Shown here: piece by piece, positions 6,191-15,300 of the stretch
Position numbering within the stretch: the stretch's first letter is position 1
How the letters are laid out: every line of letters begins with the position of its first letter
DNA from: Gammaproteobacteria bacterium
Lineage (GTDB): Bacteria > Pseudomonadota > Gammaproteobacteria > Steroidobacterales > SZUA-146
Assembly (NCBI GenBank): GCA_013002925.1
Contig: JABDLQ010000269.1
Coordinates: 1 to 16,218, forward strand
Length of the DNA stretch: 16,218 bases
Direction: 5' to 3'
Made by a program: the position numbers and the translations under genes
Notes under the pieces: model-generated
Seen by the model: only the letters and a program-made list of their open reading frames with translations
Database searches by the model: none
What the model was told of the DNA's origin: nothing

Positions 6191-7948
6191 TTATTTTCTA
6201 GTGTGCTGTTCTTGCGACCATTCAAAAGGCGTTGCGGTAGCATTATGCCAAACCGGCATTGGCATCGCTCGACGGTCAGAAGAGCAATTCGGTGGGTATC
6301 CCGGCGCAGAGCCTGCTGGTTGCAGCGGGTGCGGTTTACAGCGGGCCCGCACCACGAGTCTGCGATCGGCGCGAATTTTACGGTACCGGGAGCGTTGTCC
6401 GTTACCCCAATCTACCGTCAACTCCTGAATCTTGCGGGCTGCGCCCAAACCAAAATGCGCCACCAGTTCGCTTTGTGCGACAAAGCTGCCGCCGGTCGTG
6501 ATTTGCTGCGTCTGTCGCACCCCATCGGCAATGACGGTGATGAGTGCTCCGGCGCCATGCGGTGCAAGTTGCCGCGCCCGCGTGGTATCCAGTCGTACTT
6601 GCAACCAGTGGGCGTCTGCCGGCGTTTTTCCTGTAATGATGTCATTGCGAAAAAGCTGCGCCGGTTCGTCGTTTGCTAACACCACAATATCCATATCGCC
6701 ATCGCGATCGTAATCGAGCGTTAGCAGGGCCCGGCCCTGGCCGGTGTGTGTCAAGCCGGCTGCTTCGCCGACCTCGGCAAAGGTAAGGTCACCACGATTG
6801 CGCCACAGGTATGAGCGCTCATCGGCAAAGTTTTCACCGGTCACAGAGTCAGTAAATGGCCAGCCATTGGTCATGACCAGATCTGTCCAGCCGTCGTGGT
6901 CGAAGTCTATCGCTTCAGTACCCCAGCCCCAGCCACCATCACTGACTCCGGCACCAGCGGCGGCTTCGGTATACATGTGATCACCCTGGTTAATGTACAG
7001 GCCGTTTCCCCAGAAGTCGCTGGCAAACTCTGCGGTAGGCCAGATGGCGGTGACGAACCAGTCGGGTCGTCCGTCGCGATTAAAATCTCCAACCGTCGTG
7101 CCCATGGCGTTATAGGCGTTACCGATGCTCCATCCGGCATCAGGGGTAATCGCCAGGCCAGTACCCGGATCGAGCTCCTGAAACGTACCGTCACGATTGT
7201 TCCGGTAATAACGATTGGTGCCAAAGTCTCCGGCGACGAGTAGTTCAGGGTAACGATCGCCATCCATATCGGACCAGATCGCGCCAAATGCATGCGTGTC
7301 AGCGGTAATGATGCCAGCACCCGGAGTTACGTTAGCAAAGGTACCGTTGCCGTCATTACGAAACAGCCGGGCTCCGAGCACAGGGGAGTTATGCCATGCA
7401 CCGACGAACAGATCGAGATCACCGTCGCGATCATAGTCGCCAAAGGCGGCGCCATAACCATCCGGATGAGTCGTGGTAGTAAACGCAACGCCTGCGTCTG
7501 CGGCAACATCGACAAAGACGTGACCGTCGTTACGGTACAGGCGGTGGTGCCCGGGGCTCGCAATTACATCCATGCTGCCATAACTGGTGACGTAAATATC
7601 ATCGTCCCCATCCCCGTCGTAATCCCCAACGGTTGCACCGACACCCCGATGGGGTTGATCGATGCCCCACTCTTCGGCCCGGTCGGTGAAAGTGCCGTTC
7701 CGGTTGTTGATGAACAAGGCATCCGCCGCGCCGCCACCGCCGATAATATACAGGTCAGCAAAACCATCACCGTTAAAATCGCCAACCGCACCACCGGCTA
7801 CCATCGGTCCGGATTGATGGTCATTCGGGTGCGAGTGAATAAATGTTACACCCGCTGCCGATGTTTGATCAGTAAACTGCAGCGGTGCTGCTTGCGCCAC
7901 CGTGCTCAAAGAAAAAATTGTCAAAAGTGAGGCAATGTTAAAGCGCAC
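6191..7948 (-). CDS. CRTAC1 family protein: FG-GAP/VCBS repeats with ASPIC/UnbV domain
   Basis: A 585-residue exported protein with a signal peptide at 1-20 (cleavage after AQA). Seven FG-GAP calcium loops of the type DxDxDGxxD are visible: 57-65, 109-117, 171-179, 227-235, 288-296, 348-356 and 412-420, predicting an integrin-alpha-like beta-propeller. An ASPIC/UnbV domain follows at about 448-530 (HGAGA at 464-468, TTGGSFVAQSE, HFGLG at 498-502). The family is common in marine bacteria but has no established biochemical role; surface or extracellular binding is inferred. The fourth loop (DMDGDRYPE) departs most from consensus. The last ~55 residues form a Cys-, Pro- and basic-rich tail with no recognised domain. 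Start is GTG at 7948 with GGAG 8 nt upstream. It precedes the dockerin-like paralogs on the same strand, so a shared extracellular programme is possible. Confidence 0.88.
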   Translation of the reverse strand: MRFNIASLLTIFSLSTVAQAAPLQFTDQTSAAGVTFIHSHPNDHQSGPMVAGGAVGDFNGDGFADLYIIGGGGAADALFINNRNGTFTDRAEEWGIDQPHRGVGATVGDYDGDGDDDIYVTSYGSMDVIASPGHHRLYRNDGHVFVDVAADAGVAFTTTTHPDGYGAAFGDYDRDGDLDLFVGAWHNSPVLGARLFRNDGNGTFANVTPGAGIITADTHAFGAIWSDMDGDRYPELLVAGDFGTNRYYRNNRDGTFQELDPGTGLAITPDAGWSIGNAYNAMGTTVGDFNRDGRPDWFVTAIWPTAEFASDFWGNGLYINQGDHMYTEAAAGAGVSDGGWGWGTEAIDFDHDGWTDLVMTNGWPFTDSVTGENFADERSYLWRNRGDLTFAEVGEAAGLTHTGQGRALLTLDYDRDGDMDIVVLANDEPAQLFRNDIITGKTPADAHWLQVRLDTTRARQLAPHGAGALITVIADGVRQTQQITTGGSFVAQSELVAHFGLGAARKIQELTVDWGNGQRSRYRKIRADRRLVVRARCKPHPLQPAGSAPGYPPNCSSDRRAMPMPVWHNATATPFEWSQEQHTRK

Positions 7949-7971
7949 GTTGTGACTCCGATGCTGTTGTT

Positions 7972-8001
7972 ATTATGTAGAGTGTTATTTGTGTCTGGTA
8001 A
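7972..8001 (-). promoter_or_regulatory. Candidate promoter of the CRTAC1-like gene
   Basis: On the minus strand TTACCA (8001-7996), an 18-bp spacer, and CATAAT (7977-7972), about 23 nt before the GTG start. The leader would be short (about 15-20 nt) but still contains the GGAG. Moderate match only; the 197-bp gap after the amidohydrolase gene leaves room for an independent promoter. Confidence 0.3.
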
Positions 8002-8145
8002 GCCTCCAGTTTAACTGAAAACGGGTGGTAAAATCGCGTGTGTTATGGAATATCAACGCATATTTTGATGAGCATTACGAAAGACACCGTACGACCAGAA
8101 GGGGCGTTAGCAGGAAAAAATGCCAAAACGCCAGGCAGCAGTACG

Positions 8146-9579
8146 CTATTTCCGGTAATCCAGCGGCGGTGCCCGATCGCCCAGCAACGCCTCGTAAGTA
8201 AAATCAGCGCCGCGCCGTAATTCAAATTCGACTCGTGCAGCATTTCTCAGTTCAGGGTTTTTGAATAATTCGATCGCGCCCAGCGCGAGCGTTTTGGCGG
8301 CCACCTGCGCTCCTTTGAAACCGATGCTGGTGCCGCTGGCTGCCACAGCCTGCCAGCTGTGTGAGGAGGTACCTGGAACCCACGTGGCAACGCTCAGTCC
8401 CACAGTAGGCACGGTCAAAGAAACATCGCCAACGTCCGTCGAACCATAGCCCTGATTGACTTTATAGGGCTGTACTTTGGTCTGATCTCCAAGAGCAAAA
8501 TGGGGATTGTCCAGCGTCGCATAAATTTTCCGTGCAAATGCCTGCTCCTGCCTGTTATAGATCACGCCACCGACGATGCGCATCTTTTTGTCCATCATTT
8601 TCGCAAGTGTCTCATTGATCAACAGCGGGTGATTGCCGTGAATTATCTCCCAGTCAACGGCAACGCCCGTACCAAGCGCCGCACCGCGCGCGGCCTGTTC
8701 GACCCGCTTCCAGATGTCCTTAAGATGATCGGCCCGGGGATGGCGCACATAATAAAACACCTCGGCAAAATCCGGGACCACGTTGGGAGCATTACCACCA
8801 CTTGTAATGACGTAATGAATCCGGGTTTCCTGCGGCACATGCTCGCGCATTAAATTGATCATGTGGTTGAATGCTTCCACACCATCAAGTGCTGATCGTG
8901 CTTTGTGAGGGGCCCCGGCGGCATGCGCTGAGACGCCGCGGAAGCGAAACTTGGCGGAGCGATTGGCAAGACTGGTGCGCGCGAACGAGCCGTTTTCATC
9001 ATCCGGATGCCAATGCATCGCCACGTCGACATCGTCAAACAGACCCGCCCGTACCATGTAGACTTTGCCACTTCCTCCTTCTTCTGCCGGGGTTCCGTAG
9101 ACACGGATCGTGCCCTGCGTTCCGGAGTCTTCCAGCCAGCGTCGAATCGCAATAGCGGCGCCGGTAGAACCGGCGCCGAAGAGATTGTGTCCACAGGCCT
9201 GGCCGGCCGCCTTGTTTTTAATTGGACTACGTTGTGGACTCGCATCCTGGTTAATTCCAGGCAGGGCATCAAATTCAGCCAGAATTCCGATCACGGGTTT
9301 GCCGCGACCAAAAGTTGCCGTAAAGGCAGTGGGAATATTGGCGACCCCGGATTGTATGGTGAACCCTTCAGCGGCCAGCGAGTCCTGCAGCAGTCGGGAG
9401 CTGCGCACTTCCTGGTAGCCGACTTCGGCGTAGTCCCAAAGTGCCTCGGCAACTTTGGCCGTTTGCTCGTATCGCGCGTCAATATAATTGAGAATCTCCC
9501 GAGTCTCATCCGCATGAGCGTAAGTGGAAATGCACAGACAACAGAAAACGGGCGCGACGAGGCGAAGCAGGGGAAACAT
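8146..9579 (-). CDS. Exported M20 family amidohydrolase, AbgB (p-aminobenzoyl-glutamate hydrolase subunit B)-like
   Basis: A 477-residue metallohydrolase expected to cleave an amide bond of an N-acyl amino acid or similar small substrate. E. coli AbgB, which is cytoplasmic, is of similar length. M20 landmarks: AEFDALPG (101-108, metal Asp), GQACGHN (126-132, metal His), GTPAEEGGSGK (162-172, catalytic and metal Glu), AMHWHPDD (187-194), the dimerisation-domain motif GVSAHAAGAPHKARSALDGV (215-234), and the late metal His in GTSSHSW (403-409). All expected metal ligands are present. Residues 1-23 form a signal peptide (cleavage after AHA) with three cysteines in its core, so the enzyme should act in the periplasm. 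The true substrate is not readable from sequence. GGAG lies about 7 nt before the ATG. The gene is divergent from the flavoprotein operon. Confidence 0.87.
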   Translation of the reverse strand: MFPLLRLVAPVFCCLCISTYAHADETREILNYIDARYEQTAKVAEALWDYAEVGYQEVRSSRLLQDSLAAEGFTIQSGVANIPTAFTATFGRGKPVIGILAEFDALPGINQDASPQRSPIKNKAAGQACGHNLFGAGSTGAAIAIRRWLEDSGTQGTIRVYGTPAEEGGSGKVYMVRAGLFDDVDVAMHWHPDDENGSFARTSLANRSAKFRFRGVSAHAAGAPHKARSALDGVEAFNHMINLMREHVPQETRIHYVITSGGNAPNVVPDFAEVFYYVRHPRADHLKDIWKRVEQAARGAALGTGVAVDWEIIHGNHPLLINETLAKMMDKKMRIVGGVIYNRQEQAFARKIYATLDNPHFALGDQTKVQPYKVNQGYGSTDVGDVSLTVPTVGLSVATWVPGTSSHSWQAVAASGTSIGFKGAQVAAKTLALGAIELFKNPELRNAARVEFELRRGADFTYEALLGDRAPPLDYRK

Positions 9580-9728
9580 CGTATGACTCCGGTGGTGATG
9601 CGACGGTCATGGTAATCTAACAAGAAGCGCCCTGGCATGCGACCTCGCCCGAAATCAAGCCCGTCTGATCTTCAAATGCCACCTATCCATGTTGTGGTGA
9701 AACACTTTTGTGCCCCAACCATCACGCT

Positions 9729-9750
9729 GATCAGTGTAGTATTGCTGATC
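9729..9750. promoter_or_regulatory. Dyad in the divergent intergenic region (possible operator)
   Basis: GATCAG, a 10-bp spacer, then CTGATC: a perfect 6+6 inverted repeat roughly midway in the 275-bp region between the divergently transcribed amidohydrolase and flavoprotein genes. Spacing suits a dimeric regulator, but no regulator gene is adjacent and one such match by chance is quite possible. Confidence 0.25.
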
Positions 9751-9854
9751 TGATTTTGTGGAACAGGATGATTGACCTGCTACTGTGATCACCGTTTGGC
9801 TGCCACGCTGCTCAATCAGGATGCCGGGAATAATGAAAACAAGGGGATAAATTT

Positions 9855-11246
9855 GTGATTTCACTGGACGCTGATTATCTGGTTGTTGGCAGCGGTGCTG
9901 TGGGCATGGCGTTTGCCGATATTCTGCTGACCGAAACGGATGCACAACTTGTTATCGTTGACCGGTTCCCAAAGCCGGGTGGCCACTGGAACGTTGCTTA
10001 TCCCTTTGTAATGCTTCACCAGCCCTCAGCGTTTTATGGTGTCAGCTCGCGAGAATTGAGCAAGGGTGTCAAGGATCAGATAGGCCTGAACAAGGGGTTG
10101 GGTGACCTGGCGTCTGGCGCGGAAGTGAGCGCGTATTTTGATGAAGTGATGCGCCACCAGTTCTTGCCGACCGGGCGTGTGCAGTATTTTCCAATGTGCG
10201 ACTATCAGGGTAATGGTCAATTTGCTTCCAGGCTCAGTGGTAAAAAATACACCGTTACTGCCGGCAAGACAGTTGACGCCACGTATTTGAAAACTTCAGT
10301 GCCGGCGACACACACCCCCAACTTTGACATCGACAGCGGGGTGCAATTTATGCCGCTGAACGACCTGGTGAACGTGACCCGGCCACCCGCAGGTTTTGTA
10401 GTGATCGGTGGTGGCAAGACTGGCATCGATGCCTGCCTGTGGCTGCTGGAGCAGGGTGTGGAACCGGATAACATTCGCTGGATCGTACCGCGGGATGCGT
10501 GGCTGCTGGATCGGCGCAACACACAGCCGGCCGAGGAGTTCTTTAACGACACCATGGGCGCTCAGGCAGCGCAAATGGAGTCAATCGCGAATGCTGAATC
10601 CATCGAAGATATGTTCGATCGCCTGGAAGCGTCAGGGTATTTTTTGCGCATTGACAAAAACGTTCGACCGAAAATGTTTCATGGCGCGACGATCAGCAAA
10701 GCTGAGGTAGAACAATTGCGCCGGATCAAAAATGTCATACGCATGGGGCATGTTAAAAAACTGGCTACGGACGAGATAGTTCTTGATGCAGGCACTGTCA
10801 GCACCAGTCCCAAACACCTGCATGTTGACTGTTCTGCCCGCGCGATTAGTAACGTCGAAACCAAGCCCATTTTTGCCGGAAATTTGATTACACCGCAAAT
10901 GGTCAGATCCTATCAGCCAGTATTCAGCGCGGCCTTTATTGCTCATGTCGAGACGAACTATGAAACTGAGGCACAAAAGAATCAGCTTTGCGGTGTGGTG
11001 CCTTTGCCTAATGATGATACTGATTACATCAAGTTCACGGCAGCATTTATGATGAACCAATACACCTGGGGTCAGGACAAGGTATTAAGCGCCTGGTTGC
11101 TGAACAACCGGCTGGACGGCTTTAGCAAGCTCGCACGCAATATCAACGATAGCGATACTGAAAAATTGCAAATAATGCAAAGGTTACGCAGTAATGCGAT
11201 GCCCGCCATGGCCAAGCTTCAGCAATTCCTGGCCGAACTGAATTAG
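9855..11246 (+). CDS. FAD/NAD(P)-binding oxidoreductase (flavin monooxygenase-like)
   Basis: A 463-residue cytoplasmic flavoprotein with two dinucleotide-binding folds. The N-terminal FAD site is DYLVVGSGAVGMAFAD (7-22) with an acidic strand end VIVDRF (33-38). A GGHW motif at 42-45 and a following VMLHQPSAFYG resemble flavin-dependent monooxygenases. The NAD(P) site is FVVIGGGKTGIDACLWLL (181-198). The C-terminal half contains YFLRID and a basic GATISKAEVEQL segment with no recognised active-site motif. Start is GTG at 9855 with AAGGGG 8 nt upstream. The DUF2855 gene follows after 21 bp on the same strand, so the two are probably co-transcribed and may act in one oxidation/reduction pathway. 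Substrate unknown. Confidence 0.8.
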   Translation: MISLDADYLVVGSGAVGMAFADILLTETDAQLVIVDRFPKPGGHWNVAYPFVMLHQPSAFYGVSSRELSKGVKDQIGLNKGLGDLASGAEVSAYFDEVMRHQFLPTGRVQYFPMCDYQGNGQFASRLSGKKYTVTAGKTVDATYLKTSVPATHTPNFDIDSGVQFMPLNDLVNVTRPPAGFVVIGGGKTGIDACLWLLEQGVEPDNIRWIVPRDAWLLDRRNTQPAEEFFNDTMGAQAAQMESIANAESIEDMFDRLEASGYFLRIDKNVRPKMFHGATISKAEVEQLRRIKNVIRMGHVKKLATDEIVLDAGTVSTSPKHLHVDCSARAISNVETKPIFAGNLITPQMVRSYQPVFSAAFIAHVETNYETEAQKNQLCGVVPLPNDDTDYIKFTAAFMMNQYTWGQDKVLSAWLLNNRLDGFSKLARNINDSDTEKLQIMQRLRSNAMPAMAKLQQFLAELN

Positions 11247-11267
11247 AGATTTTACGAGAGGCCTGTC

Positions 11268-12350
11268 ATGTCAGAATTTCAAGTGCAAAAAAACGAGCTA
11301 GCGACGCACCGAATCGTGGAGACTCCACTTCCAAAGGCCGGTGCCGGGGAGATAGTCGCTAGGATCGAGCGTTTTGCATTCACCGCGAACAATATTACTT
11401 ATGGGGTCACAGGCGACCGGCTGGGCTACTGGCAGTTCTTTCCGCCGGGTGGTGATAATGGTGGAACCTGGGGTCTGCTGCCGGTCTGGGGGGTTGCTGA
11501 TGTGGTGGAATCGAACGTGGATGAGGTTCCTGTTGGAGATCGGTTGTTTGGCTACTTTCCACCGGCAACGACATTAAAAATCACTCCCGTTGGGGTCACC
11601 GACCAACGCCTGATTGACGGTGCAACGCATCGCAAATCTCTGCCGCCGCCCTACAACAGCTATCGCCGGGTGTATGCCGAGCCAGGCTATGACAACGCCA
11701 TGGATAACGAACGTATGTTGCTTTATCCGCTGTATATTACTTCTTTTAGCTTGTGGGATTATCTGCTGGACAACGACTGGTACGATGCGCAACAAATTGT
11801 CATCGTCAGTGCGTCCAGCAAAACCAGCATTGGCCTCGCTTTTGCGTTGCACGCTGATAGCAAGGCGCCACCGGTGACGGGCATCACCTCAGCTCGCAAC
11901 GTCGATTTTGTCACATCGCTGGGTCATTATGACCAGACCTTGTCTTATGATGAACTTGGTGACATCGACGCCAGCCTACCCACCACCATCGTGGATATGT
12001 CGGGAAACCGTGAAGTATTGGGCAAGCTACATGCACGGCTGGGCGACAACATGAAGCGCACGCTTAATGTCGGGCTTACGCATTGGGAAGAGCAGCATGC
12101 TGGCGAGGGCTTTATTGCTGAACGCTCACATTTGTTTTTTGCACCAAGCCATATTCAGCAGCGACTGAAGGAATGGGGGCCGAGAGGTTTTGAACAGCGT
12201 TCTACAGAATTCATGATCAAAGCGGCGCTTGCAAGCCGCGCATGGCTACACCTTGAACGGTTGCAAGGCCTGGAGGGACTGGCCGGAGTTTACGCTGACG
12301 TATGTGCGGGCAGAACTGCACCGTACAAAGGTTTGATTGTCGAGTTATAA
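11268..12350 (+). CDS. DUF2855 family protein (medium-chain dehydrogenase-like)
   Basis: A 360-residue protein matching DUF2855. It opens with an N-terminal region like that of zinc-independent medium-chain dehydrogenases (ARIERFAFTANNITYGVTGD, 32-51), then the characteristic GYWQFFPP (53-60) and WGLLPVWGVADVV (68-80). A central segment YPLYITSFSLWDYLLDND (132-149) precedes IVIVSASSKTSIGLAFAL, which stands where a Rossmann glycine-rich loop would be, but with ASSKT in place of GxGxxG. The family is only distantly related to alcohol dehydrogenases and its reaction is not established. No catalytic zinc-ligand pattern is apparent. GAGAGG precedes the ATG. It is the second gene of the flavoprotein operon and ends 37 bp from the convergent c-di-GMP gene. 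Confidence 0.82.
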   Translation: MSEFQVQKNELATHRIVETPLPKAGAGEIVARIERFAFTANNITYGVTGDRLGYWQFFPPGGDNGGTWGLLPVWGVADVVESNVDEVPVGDRLFGYFPPATTLKITPVGVTDQRLIDGATHRKSLPPPYNSYRRVYAEPGYDNAMDNERMLLYPLYITSFSLWDYLLDNDWYDAQQIVIVSASSKTSIGLAFALHADSKAPPVTGITSARNVDFVTSLGHYDQTLSYDELGDIDASLPTTIVDMSGNREVLGKLHARLGDNMKRTLNVGLTHWEEQHAGEGFIAERSHLFFAPSHIQQRLKEWGPRGFEQRSTEFMIKAALASRAWLHLERLQGLEGLAGVYADVCAGRTAPYKGLIVEL

Positions 12351-12359
12351 CTGTTGTCG

Positions 12360-12378
12360 AAAAATTCGTCTGTCGAAT
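12360..12378 (-). terminator. Weak intrinsic terminator candidate after the c-di-GMP gene
   Basis: In the 37-bp convergent gap the minus strand reads ATTCG-ACAGA-CGAAT followed directly by TTTT: a 5-bp stem with a U-run. The stem is short and AT-rich, so it would be weak. I see no better terminator for either convergent gene. Confidence 0.3.
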
Positions 12379-12387
12379 ACCCTTTTG

Positions 12388-15300
12388 CTAATCTACTTCC
12401 GCAGCGGCCGTGTTATTCAGCAGCCCAAGAAACTGGGCGCCGGCAGCATCGGGGCGCAGAATTTTATTCTTGCGGGTGCCGTCGACCAGTGACTGAATGC
12501 GGATCGGGTTGGAGAGCAGTTCACGTGCTGCGTCGGCAGCAACTGGCCGGCTGAGGTAATAGCCTTGCAGAATATCGCATTGCAGATCACGAAGGTAATC
12601 CACTTGCTCGACAGTCTCGACTCCTTCGGCCACGACAGACAGTCCCATTGTATGGGCCAGTGAAGTAACCCCATTCACCACCGCGGCATCTTGTGGGTTG
12701 TCCAGCAAACCGTTCATAAAAGAACGGTCAATCTTGATGACCGAAACCGGGAATTGAGTTAAGCACTGCAAGGTAGCATAGCCTGTGCCGAAATCATCGA
12801 TTGCGATCGTCGCGCCAGCTTCACTGAGCGTGTTCATAATATCGGCAGCGGCGCGCGCATTTTCCATCACCACGCTCTCGGTGATTTCAAACTCCAGCAA
12901 GGCCGGATCGATGCCCACTTCATGGACGATACTGAGAATTCGGGTGGCCAGCTTGGCGTCATGAAACTCAACGGGTGACAGGTTGATTGCCACCGGAATA
13001 TCACCGAGTCCGGCCTGGCTCCACGCCGCGATCTGCTTGCAGACGTGTTTGATCGTTTGCTGGCTGATGGCGTTCATGCAGCCAATCTGCTCGGCAACCG
13101 GAATAAACTCATCCGGTGGAATGGTGCCCGACCGCGGATTATTCCAGCGTAATAACGCTTCCATGCCCACGATCTTGCCACTGTGCATGCACACTTTGGG
13201 CTGGTAGTGGACATCAAATTCACCTTTTTCGATGGCTCTGTGCAAATTGGTTTCAAGGCGTAAACGGCGCTTGGACATGGTATTGATTTCGGTCGCGTAA
13301 TAGCGAAAGCGCTCACTTCCGGCGTCACGTGTGACGGCGTTCATTGCAGCACTGGCGTGACGCAGTAACGTCACGGCATCGAGACTGTCTTCAGGGTACA
13401 CACTGATACCAAGATCTGCTGTCAGACTAATTTCGTTGCCCGCAATTTCCTGCGGAACCGCCAGGGACTCCTGCATACGATTGATGATACGTGGAACCTG
13501 TTCGATGTCTTCGATGTCGGTCAGCAGCAATCCGATCTGTTCTGAGTCCAGACGGGCAACACTGTGCGGCAAAGCTTTGGATTGAAGCACTCCTATGCTG
13601 TCGCTGGCTCGCAGGGTTTTCTTGATGATGCCTAAAGCAGTCTCGCGAAACTTTTCAGCTGCCATTTCGCCGAGTGCATCACGCACTCGTGGCAAGGCAT
13701 CCAGACGCAGAGCAATGGCGACCACATGATGACGATAGCGCTTTGCCCGTTCGATTGCCTGGGTGGTGCGGTCCAGCAAAAGCTGCCGCCCGGGCATGCC
13801 GGTAACGCGCTCTAACACACCATCGCTGGTGCCCAGGGACAGCGCCGTTTCCAGTTCATCAATGCGCACTTCCAGAGTCGCAACATAGTCTTTGTCAGGA
13901 CCTTTGACCCGTTTCGGAGTGGTGCTGGCAGGTGCCTGGGGAGCAATAACACAGGCGCCCTCATTATTAAGCACTTCGACACGATTGCGGCCATTTTCCT
14001 TGGCCGTATATAGTGCGCTGTCGGCCTGATCGACGAGTACCGTAGCATCGATTTTTTCCTGACCCATCTGGGCAACGCCAAAACTGGCGGTAACCAGATC
14101 CATTTCTGCAACCGGTGTGCACCGGCCGGTCAACAAAGTTGAACGAATTTTTTCCGCATGCACAGCCGCAGCTTCTGCATCAGAACCCGGCAAAACTACG
14201 CAGAACTCTTCGCCACCATAGCGGCCGACCAGGTCGTCAGGGGAGGCACTGTCAAGCAATATCTCTGCCATCAGCCGAATAACTTTATCGCCGACTCCAT
14301 GTCCGAATTTATCATTAATTTTTTTGAAAAAATCAATATCGACCATGATGCATGACAAGGGGGTTCCGTTGTCTTTCGCATCCGCAATTAATGTATCAAA
14401 CCCTTTAAAAAACGAACGCCGGTTGAGACACCCGGTCAGCGGGTCGCGGGTTGCCAGAACCTGCAGCTCACGGTTTTGCCGACGAATTTCTTTCTCATTG
14501 CTTTCCAGTCGCGTCAATGCATGCCGTAATTCATCATTGGCTTTTTCAAGTTCAGTGATATCGTCAAACGTGGCCATCACGCCGCGGACGGGTTGCCCGG
14601 GTCCGCCGGAAATTGGCGAAGCATTGACCACGAGGTTGTAACGATTGCCGACAGGGGTAACCAGGGATAGCTCAATTGATCCGTTAGCATCGTCACCGCG
14701 AAGTAAACTCACCCAGGGCAGTTCAATGTCATCGGGAATTTCCCAATTGAGCTGATTAACAGGTTTACCCAGTAATTCTTCGTGACCAAGATCCGTTTTG
14801 GCAACGAAAGCCTGGTTTGCGAAAACGATTTGCTCTTTGGCGTCAACGATCAACACGCCCTCAGCAAGGGTGTCCAAGGCGGTGCGAACCCGGGCAGGAA
14901 TCACAGCGTCCGGGTTTAATTCGCGCAGGGCCCTGCGCAGAAAAATCTGATAGGCAATAAAACCAAAGACACCAAGAAAAAGGAGCATGGAAAGAAACGA
15001 GCCTTTGAAAAGGCGATCACCAGTAGTGCCGAGGCGACCAAAGTGAACTTCGAGAGCACCCCAGCGTTGCTTGCCTTTGAATAACGGCACGATCACATGG
15101 GTGGCGGTGGATTTGTCGTTGAGATTGACCTTCCACGTTTCTGCATGATTGCCGGCCTGAGCGACAAGTTCATTTGCTGCAGTTCGCACGCCCACAGAAA
15201 TAACCGAATTATTACGGGATACCACTGAACGAAGTGTCCGGGTTGCAGCTTCCGGATCGTTAACAGCAATCGCCGATGATACCTGTACACCCAGAGATTC

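Noticed and set aside
8038..8220. Small plus-strand ORF in the gap after the amidohydrolase gene
   Set aside because: It overlaps the end of the amidohydrolase on the other strand, has no recognisable product and no convincing ribosome-binding site.
13500..13600. Second GGDEF domain of the c-di-GMP protein as an active cyclase
   Set aside because: The signature is replaced by DSEQI, which lacks the glycines and metal-binding acid needed for catalysis.
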